A DNA stretch of 36,565 nucleotides from Bacteroidaceae bacterium (GCA_024699495.1 JAILPK010000036.1:1-36565); one strand, 5' to 3'. Positions 1-8,196 are shown, counted from the stretch's first letter. A program made the numbers and translations. Notes: generated by a model not told the origin, from the sequence alone.

Positions 1-10
1 AGAAATAAAA

Positions 11-40
11 AGGTGCCAGGTCTTTTCATAAAGGGCACCT
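11..40. terminator. Weak hairpin, possible terminator
   Basis: AGGTGCC (11-17) pairs with GGCACCT (34-40) around a 16-nt loop. An A-run before it and a short T-run after it would allow use on either strand. The gene it would serve lies outside the window, so the role is uncertain. Confidence 0.3.
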
Positions 41-123
41 GCTGTCAGTTTTTCCATATTTGCATAATCCTTAAAAACGAGTATGCAAAGGTAGAAACTT
101 ATCGGGATGTTAGCAAGGCGTCA

Positions 124-137
124 AAGCGGATACGCTT
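124..137. repeat. GATA-loop hairpin repeat, copy 1
   Basis: AAGCG (124-128) and CGCTT (133-137) flank a GATA loop. The 17 bases from 124 to 140 recur exactly at 17762-17778, where the stem is longer. A T-rich stretch follows (141-150). The function is unknown; a terminator-like or protein-binding role is possible. Confidence 0.65.
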
Positions 138-387
138 ACTATTTTTCTTAGTATCAGAAGTTAAAGAGGAAGATTTTATTTGGTGTGAGGCTCATAAATG
201 CGGCATTTTTATGTTGTTTAGGGAAATTCCCCGCCAAAATAGGAAATTACCCCGTGTGAGAGTAAAAAACACATTGCATCTTTGCAGCGTCAAAAGAAAC
301 AAACTTCCGCAACAAAGCAAGATAAGAATACGACTGACACCTTAAATTTACATGAAAAACCTGTATTTTAAGTGATTGATTGCTCGG

Positions 388-422
388 AAGGTGGCTAGCA
401 GAGATGCCCGCCACCTTTTTTT
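388..422 (+). terminator. Rho-independent terminator
   Basis: AAGGTGGC (388-395) pairs perfectly with GCCACCTT (410-417) around a 14-nt loop and runs into a stretch of seven T (416-422). There is no obvious protein gene just upstream, so it either ends a transcript from outside the window or a small RNA made within 285-420. Confidence 0.8.
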
Positions 423-435
423 ACGTTGAATAAAA

Positions 436-476
436 AGAGTTTGTGAGTTTATGTTGATTAATCAGAGTTTGTGAGT
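436..476 (+). repeat. 13-bp direct repeat, period 28
   Basis: AGAGTTTGTGAGT occurs at 436-448 and again at 464-476. It lies just upstream of the -7 box of the first gene, so it could be a pair of regulator sites or chance duplication. Confidence 0.55.
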
Positions 477-496
477 CTGGATTCGAAGATTATTAG

Positions 497-504
497 TAAT
501 TTTG
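497..504 (+). promoter_or_regulatory. Bacteroidetes-type -7 box (TAATTTTG)
   Basis: TAATTTTG fits the TAnnTTTG -7 consensus of Bacteroidetes and lies 37 bases before the start codon at 542. A TTTG occurs at 468-471, but the spacing (25 nt) is longer than the usual 19-21, so the -33 element is doubtful. Confidence 0.5.
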
Positions 505-541
505 CGCCCGAATATAAAATCAGAATAACCAAGAATCTTTA

Positions 542-742
542 ATGGACTATCTTCCTAAAGAACCCGCAATACTCGTATCCAGCATCAACATGCTGCTTAG
601 AGACGAGGAATATGATACGCTGGAGTCGCTGTGTTTTGCTTTCGGCAGGGAGCCGGATGAAATAAAAGCCTATCTTCTGAAACACGAGTATGTATTTGAT
701 GAGGAGCAGCTTCAGTTCAGGCCCGCAGGCTATAACCAATAA
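542..742 (+). CDS. DUF4250 domain protein
   Basis: A 66-residue acidic cytoplasmic protein. Its pattern of N-terminal Pro and Leu, followed by MLLRDEEYDTLESLC and a C-terminal YxFDEEQxQF segment, matches my memory of the small DUF4250 family common in Firmicutes and Bacteroidetes. The family has no known function; the sequence reads as two or three short helices, possibly helix-turn-helix-like. The ATG is preceded by a good -7 box at 497-504. The next gene follows after 14 bases, so the two are probably co-transcribed. There is no signal peptide or membrane segment. The gene call is secure; the role is unknown. Confidence 0.82.
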   Translation: MDYLPKEPAILVSSINMLLRDEEYDTLESLCFAFGREPDEIKAYLLKHEYVFDEEQLQFRPAGYNQ

Positions 743-756
743 TACTCCCCCACCCG

Positions 757-1077
757 ATGTATAAGGTCCGAATTACAGCAATACGCCAGACAGAATACCC
801 CGATCTGTCGGCAAAATACGAAAATCCCCTCGAACACGCTTGTGATGTGCGCGAGGGGGATAGTTGGGTGTCTGTAGATGCTGAGCGCCCGGAGGGCTTT
901 TGTCCGTCGGCCTGGTCTTCGATGAAGGACTATGTGCTGGCTCTGGCAAACGGCAAGGGCTATTTCCACGACGGATGGATGCGGAACCCCAAAAGTGCCA
1001 TGATCAGCTGCAACGACGGCTTTCGCCCGTTCAGTTTTTATATCGAGGTGATTGAACCGGACTATTTCTCAGCGTAG
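757..1077 (+). CDS. TIGR04076 family protein
   Basis: A 106-residue protein that opens with a [11 protein letters not shown] strand, carries a central CPSAWSSM segment, and ends in an [18 protein letters not shown] block. This layout (N-terminal strand, CxxAW region, Cys-Asn-Asp-Gly-x-Arg-Pro near the end) is what I recall of TIGR04076, a small family of unknown function. Cys residues near 28, 49 and 87 could be functional. It starts 14 bases after the DUF4250 gene, so they form a likely two-gene unit. Its 3' end overlaps the 3' end of convergent ridA by 16 bp, leaving no space for a terminator between them. Confidence 0.75.
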   Translation: MYKVRITAIRQTEYPDLSAKYENPLEHACDVREGDSWVSVDAERPEGFCPSAWSSMKDYVLALANGKGYFHDGWMRNPKSAMISCNDGFRPFSFYIEVIEPDYFSA

Positions 1078-1442
1078 GCTACCACCTCAATCTCAACCAT
1101 TGCATTCTTCGGCAAGGTCTTTACTGCAACAGCCGAACGAGCTGGGTAAGGTTGTGTGAAGAACTCTGAATAAACGGCGTTCATCTCAGCAAAATCCCCC
1201 ATATCAGCAAGAAACACCGACGTCTTTACGACATTGCCCATAGACAGGCCTGCCGCCTCCAAAATAGCCTTTATATTCAGGAGTGACTGGCGTGTCTGCC
1301 CCTTGATGCCGCCTTCTGCAAAAGTGCCTGTCTGCGGGTCGATGGGCAACTGCCCGGAGGTATATACAAAATTTCCGGCCTGAATAGCCTGACTGTAAGG
1401 GCCGATGGCTCCAGGAGCCTTTGTTGTGTTAATTGCTTTCAT
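1062..1442 (-). CDS. ridA: RidA family enamine/imine deaminase
   Basis: A 126-residue cytoplasmic protein, full length for the Rid family (YjgF/YER057c/UK114). RidA hydrolyses reactive 2-aminoacrylate and related enamines made by PLP enzymes such as threonine and serine dehydratases, and so protects other PLP enzymes from damage. Family signatures are visible: GAIGPYSQA near residues 11-19, [11 protein letters not shown] at 29-39, and YPARSAV with Arg102, the substrate-carboxylate-binding Arg. Glu117 lies near the C-terminus at the position of the catalytic Glu. The start is the ATG at 1440-1442, and a TAAATTTG box at 1474-1481 sits upstream. It is convergent with the TIGR04076 gene, with a 16-bp tail overlap, and divergent from the esterase. 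Confidence 0.95.
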   Translation of the reverse strand: MKAINTTKAPGAIGPYSQAIQAGNFVYTSGQLPIDPQTGTFAEGGIKGQTRQSLLNIKAILEAAGLSMGNVVKTSVFLADMGDFAEMNAVYSEFFTQPYPARSAVAVKTLPKNAMVEIEVVAYAEK

Positions 1443-1473
1443 TATACTTTAGTGTTTTGGTTATTTCCGGCTG

Positions 1474-1481
1474 CAAATTTA
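1474..1481 (-). promoter_or_regulatory. -7 box for ridA (TAAATTTG)
   Basis: Reading the minus strand, TAAATTTG matches TAnnTTTG about 31 bases before the ridA start. No clear -33 TTTG is seen in the AT-rich sequence upstream. Confidence 0.45.
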
Positions 1482-1525
1482 AAAATAAAAATTGAAGAAG
1501 ATATACACTTTATATAATTAATATG

Positions 1526-1533
1526 TATATTTG
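1526..1533 (+). promoter_or_regulatory. -7 box for the esterase gene (TATATTTG)
   Basis: TATATTTG is a full match to TAnnTTTG and lies 33 bases before the ATG at 1567. The region upstream is AT-rich, with only an imperfect -33 candidate. Confidence 0.5.
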
Positions 1534-1566
1534 CAGCAGAATTAACTAACAAACCAAAGTATTGAT

Positions 1567-2430
1567 ATGATTAATCACAAGAAAATGCACATTCAGATGC
1601 GGTTTAGACAAGCTCTGTGGGTATTCCTGCTTGCAACAATCCTTTTTCCATTCGGTACAGAAGCCAAAAGCGAGCGCCTCATCATCCAGGGTGATCACGG
1701 CAAACTGGTGGCTGACCTGCAGACACCAGATGCGATGCGCGAGCGCTGCCCAATAGTTATCATCTGCCACGGATTCACCGGAAACCGCAACGAGCCTCTG
1801 CTGCGTAAGATCGCCGACGGGCTTGAGGCCAAGGGAATCGCCAGCATACGATTTGATTTCAATGCTCACGGAGAGAGCGAAGGGAAATTTGAGGAAATGA
1901 CCATTCCCAACGAGATTGAAGATGCGCGTCTGATTTTTGAGCACATAAGTGCCGATGCCCGTTTCGGACGTATCGGTCTTGTTGGACATTCCCAAGGCGG
2001 AGTGGTAGCCTCAATGCTGGCCGGAAAACTCGGGAAGAGGAATATCAAGGCAGTGGCGCTCTACGCTCCGGCGGCTGTGATAAGAGATGACGCCATCCGC
2101 GGCAGCATTCTCAATCAGCCGGGAGACCACGGCGACCCGCTCGACCCGCCCGAATACATTGAGATTTGGGGCCATCGCATAGGCCGCAACTACGTAACTA
2201 CGGCTTTCTGGCTGCCGATTTACGAGACCGCGGCTCTGTATAAGGGGCCGGCATGTATAGTCCACGGGACTGCAGACCGCATTGTTCCTTACACCTACGG
2301 ACTGCGTTACCATCAGATGTGGAAGAAAAGCGAATACCATCAGCTTGACCGCTTCGACCACGGCTTTAATCCTGACGTTCCGCGCGCCGCAGCCATAAGC
2401 GTGGATTTCTTCGTGCGGAGTCTGCGTTAG
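1567..2430 (+). CDS. Secreted alpha/beta-hydrolase, cinnamoyl/feruloyl-esterase-like
   Basis: A 287-residue serine hydrolase of the alpha/beta fold. An N-terminal signal peptide is visible: basic residues 1-14, hydrophobic core 16-30, likely cleavage after TEA near 33. The core shows the oxyanion-hole HGF at 68-70, the nucleophile elbow GHSQGG with Ser142, an acid at Asp237 in HGTADRIVP, and the catalytic His265 in DHGF. The overall order resembles bacterial cinnamoyl and feruloyl esterases of the Est1E/LJ0536 type, which release hydroxycinnamates from arabinoxylan; the substrate is not proven. Its position just upstream of xylB-xylA makes a hemicellulose role plausible. It is probably periplasmic. 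Met7 and Met11 are alternative starts; 1567 follows the -7 box at a normal distance. Confidence 0.85.
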   Translation: MINHKKMHIQMRFRQALWVFLLATILFPFGTEAKSERLIIQGDHGKLVADLQTPDAMRERCPIVIICHGFTGNRNEPLLRKIADGLEAKGIASIRFDFNAHGESEGKFEEMTIPNEIEDARLIFEHISADARFGRIGLVGHSQGGVVASMLAGKLGKRNIKAVALYAPAAVIRDDAIRGSILNQPGDHGDPLDPPEYIEIWGHRIGRNYVTTAFWLPIYETAALYKGPACIVHGTADRIVPYTYGLRYHQMWKKSEYHQLDRFDHGFNPDVPRAAAISVDFFVRSLR

Positions 2431-2629
2431 GCCGAAGACATCCAGATGCCCCCAGCTCACTGGAAGCTTGCGTTAGCGAACATCGCAGCTACGTCGCCCA
2501 GGAAGTCTGAATACATCCGTATCCCACCCCAATGAAGATTTCTCCCTAACGGCATCTGCATACAGAAGCCAGCCTGAAGCGAGGGAGCCCAGACACAGTT
2601 TGTCACATCAGCCTTTTTATCTCATAATC

Positions 2630-4126
2630 ATGTATTTAATCGGTTACGACATCGGTTCATCGAGCGTGAAAGCGTCTCTGGTAGATGCTCAGAGCGGCAA
2701 ATGTGTGGCCAGCGCATTCTATCCCAAGAGCGAAGCCCCCATCAAGGCCATCCACCCCGGGTGGGCCGAACAAGACCCGGACTCATGGTGGGAATATCTG
2801 AAGGCCGCAACGGCAGACGTCATGGCCCAAAGCAAAGCAGACAAGAAGGACGTGAAGGCGGTGGGAATCAGTTATCAAATGCACGGTCTGGTTTGCGTGG
2901 ATAAAAATCTGCGTCCGTTGCGGGACGCCATCATCTGGTGCGATTCGCGCGCCGTAGCCTATGGACAGAAGGCGTTTACGGACATCGGGAGAGAACAATG
3001 TCTCTCTCACCTGCTGAACTCACCGGGTAATTTCACTGCCTCGAAGTTGAGATGGGTGCGCGAAAACGAGCCAGAGATATTCTCCAGAATCTATAAGGTG
3101 CTGCTGCCTGGCGACTACATAGCCGCGCGTCTTTCCGGCGTTCCCGCAACAACAGTGAGCGGACTCTCAGAAGGGATAATGTGGGACTTCAAGGAAAACC
3201 GCCCGGCGCAATTCCTGCTTGACTACTATGACATTTCTGCAGACCTCGTCGCAGACATCGTTCCGACCTTCGGCTTGCAAGGCGAAGTCTCACCCGCTGC
3301 AGCCGCCGAGACGGGGCTTTCACCCTATATTCCAATTACTTACCGCGCCGGCGACCAACCCAATAATGCCCTCTCCCTGAACGTGTTTGAGCCGGGCGAA
3401 GCGGCAACCACAGCGGGCACCTCGGGCGTTGTATATGGGGTTCTCGGACATATAACCTATGACCCGCAGAGCAGAGTAAACACCTTTGCCCACGTAAACC
3501 ACATGCAGGAGATGCCCGACGGCCGGAAGGCAACACGCCTGGGTGTTCTGCTTTGCATCAACGGAACGGGGATTCTCAATTCCTGGGCCCGAAAGAACAT
3601 AGCACCCGCCGGCATCAAGTATGCCGAAATGAACGAGATGGCAGCCCAGGTGCCAATCGGTTCTGCCGGTCTTTCAATTATGCCATTCGGGAACGGGGCT
3701 GAACGCATCCTCTGCAACAGAGAGGCGGGTGCCAGCATTCATGGCATCAGCTTCAACACTCACACCCAGGCGCACCTGTTGCGGGCCGCACAAGAAGGCA
3801 TCGCCTTCAGTTTTGCCTATGGCATGGAAGCGATGCAAGAGATGGGTATGAGCCTGAGCACCATCCGTGCGGGCAAAGCCAACATGTTCCTCAGCCCCAT
3901 ATTCCGCGACACTCTGGCCAGCGTTACCGGTGCGACCATCGAGTTGTGCGACACCGACGGCAGCATAGGAGCAGCCCGCGGCGCCGGGATGGGAGCCGGC
4001 ATATATGCCAATCACAACGAGGCGTTCGCCACGCTGAAAAAACTCCAAGTCATTGTCCCAGACACAGAGAAGCAGTCGGAATACAAAGAAGCCTATGAGC
4101 GTTGGCGCGCCCATCTGCCCAAATAA
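2630..4126 (+). CDS. xylB: Xylulokinase
   Basis: A 498-residue FGGY-family sugar kinase that phosphorylates D-xylulose to xylulose 5-phosphate, the second step of the isomerase route from xylose to the pentose phosphate pathway. The ATPase phosphate-1 loop is at the start (GYDIGSSSVK, 5-14), MHGLV at 84-88 is the xylulose-binding signature, Asp242 in RAGDQPNN is the expected catalytic base, and TAGTSGVV (261-268) is the second phosphate-binding loop. A further TTG start 30 bases upstream is in frame, but the ATG at 2630 begins directly at the conserved N-terminus. xylA follows after 38 bases, so they form an operon. No xylose transporter or NUDIX-type XylR is adjacent. Confidence 0.95.
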   Translation: MYLIGYDIGSSSVKASLVDAQSGKCVASAFYPKSEAPIKAIHPGWAEQDPDSWWEYLKAATADVMAQSKADKKDVKAVGISYQMHGLVCVDKNLRPLRDAIIWCDSRAVAYGQKAFTDIGREQCLSHLLNSPGNFTASKLRWVRENEPEIFSRIYKVLLPGDYIAARLSGVPATTVSGLSEGIMWDFKENRPAQFLLDYYDISADLVADIVPTFGLQGEVSPAAAAETGLSPYIPITYRAGDQPNNALSLNVFEPGEAATTAGTSGVVYGVLGHITYDPQSRVNTFAHVNHMQEMPDGRKATRLGVLLCINGTGILNSWARKNIAPAGIKYAEMNEMAAQVPIGSAGLSIMPFGNGAERILCNREAGASIHGISFNTHTQAHLLRAAQEGIAFSFAYGMEAMQEMGMSLSTIRAGKANMFLSPIFRDTLASVTGATIELCDTDGSIGAARGAGMGAGIYANHNEAFATLKKLQVIVPDTEKQSEYKEAYERWRAHLPK

Positions 4127-4164
4127 CTATATTCATCACACCCCCTGAAACTTAAGAAGAAGCT

Positions 4165-5472
4165 ATGAAACATTATTTTCCGGAAATACCTGCAATCAAG
4201 TTCGAAGGTATTAAGAGCAAGAATCCGCTGGCCTATCGTTACTACGACCGCGACCGCATTGTATTAGGCAAAAAGATGAGCGAGTGGTTCAAATTTGCAA
4301 TGGCATGGTGGCATACCTTATGTGCCGAAGGCGCAGATCAGTTTGGCGGAGGCACAAAGACCTTCCCGTGGAATACGTCTTCAGACCCCATCCAGGCAGC
4401 CAAAGACAAGGCTGATGCCGGCTTCGAAATAATGCAGAAACTGGGCATCGAATTCTATTGTTTCCATGACATTGACCTCGTTAACGAAGCTGCAGACATA
4501 GATTCCTACGAGAAGAATCTCAAGGAAATTGTTGCCTATCTCAAACAAAAGCAGGCAGAGACAGGCATCAGACTGCTTTGGGGCACAGCCAACGTGTTCG
4601 GACACAAACGCTATATGAACGGGGCAAGCACGAATCCCGATTTTGATGTCGTCGCACGAGCTATAGTGCAAATAAAGAATGCCATAGACGCCACAATCGA
4701 GCTGGGCGGCTCGAGCTATGTGTTCTGGGGCGGACGCGAAGGTTACATGAGCCTTCTGAACACAGATATGAAGCGCGAGAAAGAGCACATGGCAACGATG
4801 CTCACCATGGCTCGCGACTATGCCCGCAGCAAGGGGTTCAAAGGCACGTTCCTCATTGAGCCAAAGCCCATGGAACCCACCAAACACCAATACGATGCAG
4901 ACACGGAGACTGTTATCGGATTCCTGAAAGCCCACAATCTGGATAAAGACTTTAAGGTTAACATCGAGGTTAACCACGCCACTCTGGCCGGTCACACCTT
5001 CGAACACGAACTCGCCTGCGCCGTGGATGCCGGTATGCTCGGCAGCATTGATGCCAACCGGGGTGATTACCAGAACGGATGGGACACGGACCAGTTCCCC
5101 ATTGACCACTTTGAACTGACCCAGGCCATGATGCAGATTATCAGGGCTGGAGGCTTCAAAGACGGAGGCACCAACTTCGATGCCAAGACCCGCAGAAACA
5201 GCACAGACCTCGAAGACATTTTCATAGCCCACATCGCAGCGATGGATGCTATGGCACATGCTCTGATTTCAGCTGCCGACATCATCGAAAACTCTCCGAT
5301 TCCGCAGATGGTCAGCGAGCGTTATGCCAGTTTCGATGAGGGCGAAGGGAAGCGTTTCGAAGAGGGAAAGATGACCTTCGAAGAGGCGTATGCTTATGGC
5401 AAGAAAGTAGGCGAGCCTGCACAGACGAGCGGTAAGCAGGAGCTGTATGAAGCAATTGTGAATATGTATTGA
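4165..5472 (+). CDS. xylA: Xylose isomerase
   Basis: A 435-residue TIM-barrel enzyme that interconverts D-xylose and D-xylulose. It is the long (class II) form, and its catalytic residues fall at the same numbers as I recall for the E. coli enzyme. His101 and Asp104 are in FHDID. The metal ligands are Glu232 (EPKP), Glu268 and His271 (NIEVNH), Asp296 (SIDANRGD), Asp307 and Asp309 (WDTDQFP), and Asp339 (NFD). The enzyme is cytoplasmic and needs two divalent metal ions. It is the second gene of xylBA. A hairpin follows 31 bases after the stop, and the next gene is on the other strand, so the operon ends here. Confidence 0.97.
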   Translation: MKHYFPEIPAIKFEGIKSKNPLAYRYYDRDRIVLGKKMSEWFKFAMAWWHTLCAEGADQFGGGTKTFPWNTSSDPIQAAKDKADAGFEIMQKLGIEFYCFHDIDLVNEAADIDSYEKNLKEIVAYLKQKQAETGIRLLWGTANVFGHKRYMNGASTNPDFDVVARAIVQIKNAIDATIELGGSSYVFWGGREGYMSLLNTDMKREKEHMATMLTMARDYARSKGFKGTFLIEPKPMEPTKHQYDADTETVIGFLKAHNLDKDFKVNIEVNHATLAGHTFEHELACAVDAGMLGSIDANRGDYQNGWDTDQFPIDHFELTQAMMQIIRAGGFKDGGTNFDAKTRRNSTDLEDIFIAHIAAMDAMAHALISAADIIENSPIPQMVSERYASFDEGEGKRFEEGKMTFEEAYAYGKKVGEPAQTSGKQELYEAIVNMY

Positions 5473-5503
5473 GCTCCACACTTATTCGGACCGCAAAAAA
5501 GCT

Positions 5504-5536
5504 ATTCGCCCCAAATGACTGACATTCGGGGCGAAT
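5504..5536 (+). terminator. Hairpin terminator after xylA
   Basis: ATTCGCCCC (5504-5512) pairs with GGGGCGAAT (5528-5536) around a 15-nt loop, and a short T-rich tail follows. It lies 31 bases after the xylA stop, and an A-run precedes it. The tail is weak, so confidence is moderate. Confidence 0.6.
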
Positions 5537-5555
5537 TTCATTATGTCTCTAACCC

Positions 5556-5665
5556 AAATCGGTCATTAGGCCGAAATGTACGCTTTCTTTTGTTTTTAGG
5601 TTCTTTTCATGCCATGACAGCTTCTCTTTTTGTGCCATCCTGACATAAATCCTAATGACCGATTT
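5556..5665. repeat. 15-bp inverted repeat spaced by 80 bp
   Basis: AAATCGGTCATTAGG (5556-5570) and its exact reverse complement (5651-5665) bracket 80 bp of T-rich sequence without a gene. It lies between the convergent ends of xylA and the dehydrogenase gene. It could fold as a long hairpin in either transcript and act as a shared terminator. Inverted arms of this size can also flank invertible segments, but I see no TAnnTTTG box inside. Confidence 0.8.
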
Positions 5666-5743
5666 GTCTTTAACCCGTCTCTGACAGAAAGGGGGAGAGA
5701 TGTTCACACAAAATCTGGTTGGCCGCGTTGGTGGTTGCAGCCC

Positions 5744-6709
5744 CTAAACCTTATTCTTGGGATGTCCGTTGACGAACGCGAGCAGGTTGTCGGTGGCGAT
5801 GGCCAACAGGCGGATGCGCGCTTCATGAGAGGCCCACGCTATGTGTGGAGTGAGATAGCAGCGCGGGGCTGAGAGAAGCGGATTATCAGCAGCCGGGGGC
5901 TCGGTGGAGAGCACATCAGCACAATAAGCAGCCAGAGAGCCCGAGTGGAGGGCTGCAGCAACATCGGCTTCGTTGACCAGAGGTCCGCGCCCCGTGTTTA
6001 TGAGAATAGCCGAGCGGCGCATGCGCGACAGAGATTCGGCATTGATTATCTCGCGGGTGGCAGGTGTGAGCGGACAATGGAGCGAGAGCACGTCAGCCTC
6101 AGCCAAAGCCATCTCCCACGTAACGCTGTCAACGCCATGCGGCAGAGTCTCAGGCTCGCGGCTCGTAACGGCAATAACATTCATGCCGAAGGCGGCAGCG
6201 ATCCCGGCCACCTTGGTTCCGATATTCCCCAATCCCCGAATCGCGAAAGTCTTGCCTGCGAGTTCCGTAAGCGGAGTGTCAATCCAGCAGAAATCGGGAG
6301 ATGCAGGCCAGAGGGAGCGCCTCTCGGCATAATGGGCAATGCTGTTTGTGACATGAAGGAGATGGGCAAACACAAGCTGAGCAACAGAATCTGTGCTATA
6401 AGCCGGAATATTTGTCACCGTGATGCCACGCCGCGCTGCAGCCTCGACGTCAACCACATTGTAGCCTGTGGCCAGCACGCCGACATAACGCAGGGATGGG
6501 GTTGCAGCCATAATCTCGTCAGAAATCACCACTTTATTGGTCAATACGGCTTCAGCACCCGCTATTCGTCCTGCCGTTTCTTCCGGTTTTGTTCGCGGAT
6601 ATACATTGAGTTCTATAGAAACGCCCATGTCGGCTGCTTTCGCCGTCAGCGAATTCCACGACAAATCACTCTGAGTGACGGTCACCCCGTCAAGAATTAC
6701 GACTTTCAT
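5744..6709 (-). CDS. D-2-hydroxyacid dehydrogenase (glycerate/phosphoglycerate dehydrogenase-like)
   Basis: A 321-residue NAD(P)-dependent dehydrogenase of the D-isomer-specific 2-hydroxyacid family. The Rossmann motif GLGNIG is at 159-164. The catalytic set is complete: Arg241 in INTGRGPLVNE, Glu270 in STEPP, and His289 in TPHIAWA. Length and pattern fit hydroxypyruvate/glycerate dehydrogenases (HprA-like) better than the longer SerA with its ACT domain; the true substrate cannot be read from sequence. The start is the ATG at 6707-6709, directly at the conserved MKVVILDG strand, rather than in-frame Met codons further upstream. It is divergent from hisS, with a TACTTTTG box 25 bases upstream. 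Confidence 0.9.
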   Translation of the reverse strand: MKVVILDGVTVTQSDLSWNSLTAKAADMGVSIELNVYPRTKPEETAGRIAGAEAVLTNKVVISDEIMAATPSLRYVGVLATGYNVVDVEAAARRGITVTNIPAYSTDSVAQLVFAHLLHVTNSIAHYAERRSLWPASPDFCWIDTPLTELAGKTFAIRGLGNIGTKVAGIAAAFGMNVIAVTSREPETLPHGVDSVTWEMALAEADVLSLHCPLTPATREIINAESLSRMRRSAILINTGRGPLVNEADVAAALHSGSLAAYCADVLSTEPPAADNPLLSAPRCYLTPHIAWASHEARIRLLAIATDNLLAFVNGHPKNKV

Positions 6710-6733
6710 AACAATAAATAATGGTTGATGGTG

Positions 6734-6741
6734 CAAAAGTA
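6734..6741 (-). promoter_or_regulatory. -7 box for the dehydrogenase gene (TACTTTTG)
   Basis: On the minus strand TACTTTTG fits TAnnTTTG and lies 24 bases before the start codon. It is back to back with the hisS box at 6775-6782, so the 131-bp gap holds two divergent promoters. Confidence 0.5.
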
Positions 6742-6774
6742 TGCAAATTTGGCAATAATCTCCTCTTTTTTCAC

Positions 6775-6782
6775 TACATTTG
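6775..6782 (+). promoter_or_regulatory. -7 box for hisS (TACATTTG)
   Basis: TACATTTG is a full TAnnTTTG match. A TTTG at 6748-6751 is 23 nt upstream, close to the usual -33 spacing. The leader to the hisS start at 6841 is about 55 nt. Confidence 0.55.
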
Positions 6783-6840
6783 CGCCGCATTTAATCATTA
6801 TTATATAATTACTGGCGGTTTTTACCGCACAAACAAGAAC

Positions 6841-8196
6841 ATGAAACCAAGCATTCCCAAAGGAACACGAGATTTCGGGCCTGCCGAGATGGCGCGCCGG
6901 AATTATATTTTAGACACTATACGCAGCGTTTATGCTCTTTACGGTTTCCAGCAGATAGAAACTCCGGCTATGGAGAACCTGTCAACACTCATGGGAAAAT
7001 ACGGAGAAGAGGGGGATAAGCTGCTCTTCAAGATTCTCAACAGCGGAGATTTCATGAAAGGAATTAACGCTGAGGACATAAATGAATCGTCAACCGGACA
7101 CCTCGCTGCACAGCTGTGCGAGAAAGGTCTGCGCTATGACCTTACAGTTCCGTTCGCACGATATGTGGTTCAGCACCGCGAAGAACTTCAGCTGCCGTTC
7201 CGCCGATATCAGGTTCAGCCGGTTTGGCGGGCAGACAGGCCGCAGAAAGGGCGTTACCGCGAGTTCTTCCAGTTCGATGGAGATGTGATCGGTTCAGACT
7301 CTCTGCTGAACGAGGTGGAGCTGATGCAGATTATAGATGAGGTATTCAGCCGCTTCGGAGTGCGCGTGTGCATAAAGATCAACAACCGCAAGATCCTCTC
7401 GGGCATCTCGGAAGTGATCGGAGCTGCCGACAAGATTGTGGATATCACCGTTGCCATAGACAAGCTGGACAAAATCGGGCTGGAGAATGTGAATGCCGAA
7501 CTCAGCGCCGACGGACTCACCGCAGAACAGATAGCTGCGCTGCAACCGATCATCTCCCTTGAAGGCTCCAACGATGAAAAGCTGGCCACAATCAGCAAGG
7601 TGCTCAGCAGCAGCGAGAGCGGATGCAAAGGCGTGGAAGAAATCCGCTTCATCATGGACCAGCTCAAGCAGCTGAATATGCACAACGCCGTGGAGCTGGA
7701 CCTGACGCTGGCCCGGGGACTGAACTACTACACAGGTGCCATATTCGAAGTAAAAGCCCTGGACGTGCAGATAGGCAGCATAACCGGAGGTGGCCGTTAT
7801 GACAACCTCACAGGAATATTCGGGATGCCAGGCATCTCCGGCGTAGGCATCTCTTTCGGCATAGACCGCATCTTCGATGTGCTGAACCAGCTGGAAGCCT
7901 ACCCACAAGCCATCACCACCGCCACACAACTGCTCTTTGTGAATTTCGGAGCGAGCGAAGCCGCCTACGCGATGAAAGCTTTGGCTGAGGTGCGCAAGGC
8001 AGGAATAAGAGCCGAAATCTATCCCGATGCCGTAAAAATGAAAAAACAGATGCAATATGCAAACGCCCGGCAGATACCCTTCGTGGCCTTGGCCGGAGAG
8101 AGCGAAATGGCTGCTGGTAGCTTCACCCTGAAAGACATGAAAACCGGGGAGCAGAAGTCTGTTACGACCTCCGAACTGACCAATATCTGCAAATAA
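6841..8196 (+). CDS. hisS: Histidyl-tRNA synthetase
   Basis: A 451-residue class II aminoacyl-tRNA synthetase that charges tRNA-His in the cytoplasm. Motif 1 lies in the N-terminal KGTRDFGP region. Motif 2 is the [20 protein letters not shown] block (128-147). The histidine signature [15 protein letters not shown] is at 290-304, and motif 3 is [13 protein letters not shown] (333-345). The anticodon-binding domain occupies about 360-451. The ATG at 6841 begins at the conserved [12 protein letters not shown]; an in-frame extension upstream covers the promoter and is not coding. A perfect 11-bp hairpin ends the gene, so it is probably monocistronic. Confidence 0.97.
   Translation: MKPSIPKGTRDFGPAEMARRNYILDTIRSVYALYGFQQIETPAMENLSTLMGKYGEEGDKLLFKILNSGDFMKGINAEDINESSTGHLAAQLCEKGLRYDLTVPFARYVVQHREELQLPFRRYQVQPVWRADRPQKGRYREFFQFDGDVIGSDSLLNEVELMQIIDEVFSRFGVRVCIKINNRKILSGISEVIGAADKIVDITVAIDKLDKIGLENVNAELSADGLTAEQIAALQPIISLEGSNDEKLATISKVLSSSESGCKGVEEIRFIMDQLKQLNMHNAVELDLTLARGLNYYTGAIFEVKALDVQIGSITGGGRYDNLTGIFGMPGISGVGISFGIDRIFDVLNQLEAYPQAITTATQLLFVNFGASEAAYAMKALAEVRKAGIRAEIYPDAVKMKKQMQYANARQIPFVALAGESEMAAGSFTLKDMKTGEQKSVTTSELTNICK

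Larger units (their letters stand above)
1..541. other. Intergenic region without a convincing gene
   Basis: No reading frame here looks like a real protein; the longest one has no domain-like composition. The stretch holds a weak hairpin at 11-40, a GATA-loop hairpin at 124-137, and two copies of a GGAAATT(A)CCCCG motif 20 bp apart (222-233 and 242-254). It also has a CATCTTTG box at 277-284 that is one base off the Bacteroidetes -7 consensus, a strong terminator at 388-422, and a 13-bp direct repeat before the first gene. The box followed by the terminator could delimit a small RNA of about 130 nt, which is inference only. Confidence 0.6.

Noticed and set aside
13..345. 110-codon plus-strand open frame in the first gap
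   Set aside because: It crosses two hairpins and has low-complexity, AT-driven residues and no family resemblance.
4381..5259. 292-codon open frame antisense to xylA
   Set aside because: A mirror of a strongly conserved gene in the complementary frame; no independent start or domain signal.
5556..5665. Invertible promoter
   Set aside because: No TAnnTTTG box on either strand inside, and no invertase gene nearby; kept only as an inverted-repeat finding.
5630..5872. 80-codon plus-strand frame across the inverted repeat and the dehydrogenase 3' end
   Set aside because: Overlaps a conserved gene and a repeat; no protein-like pattern.
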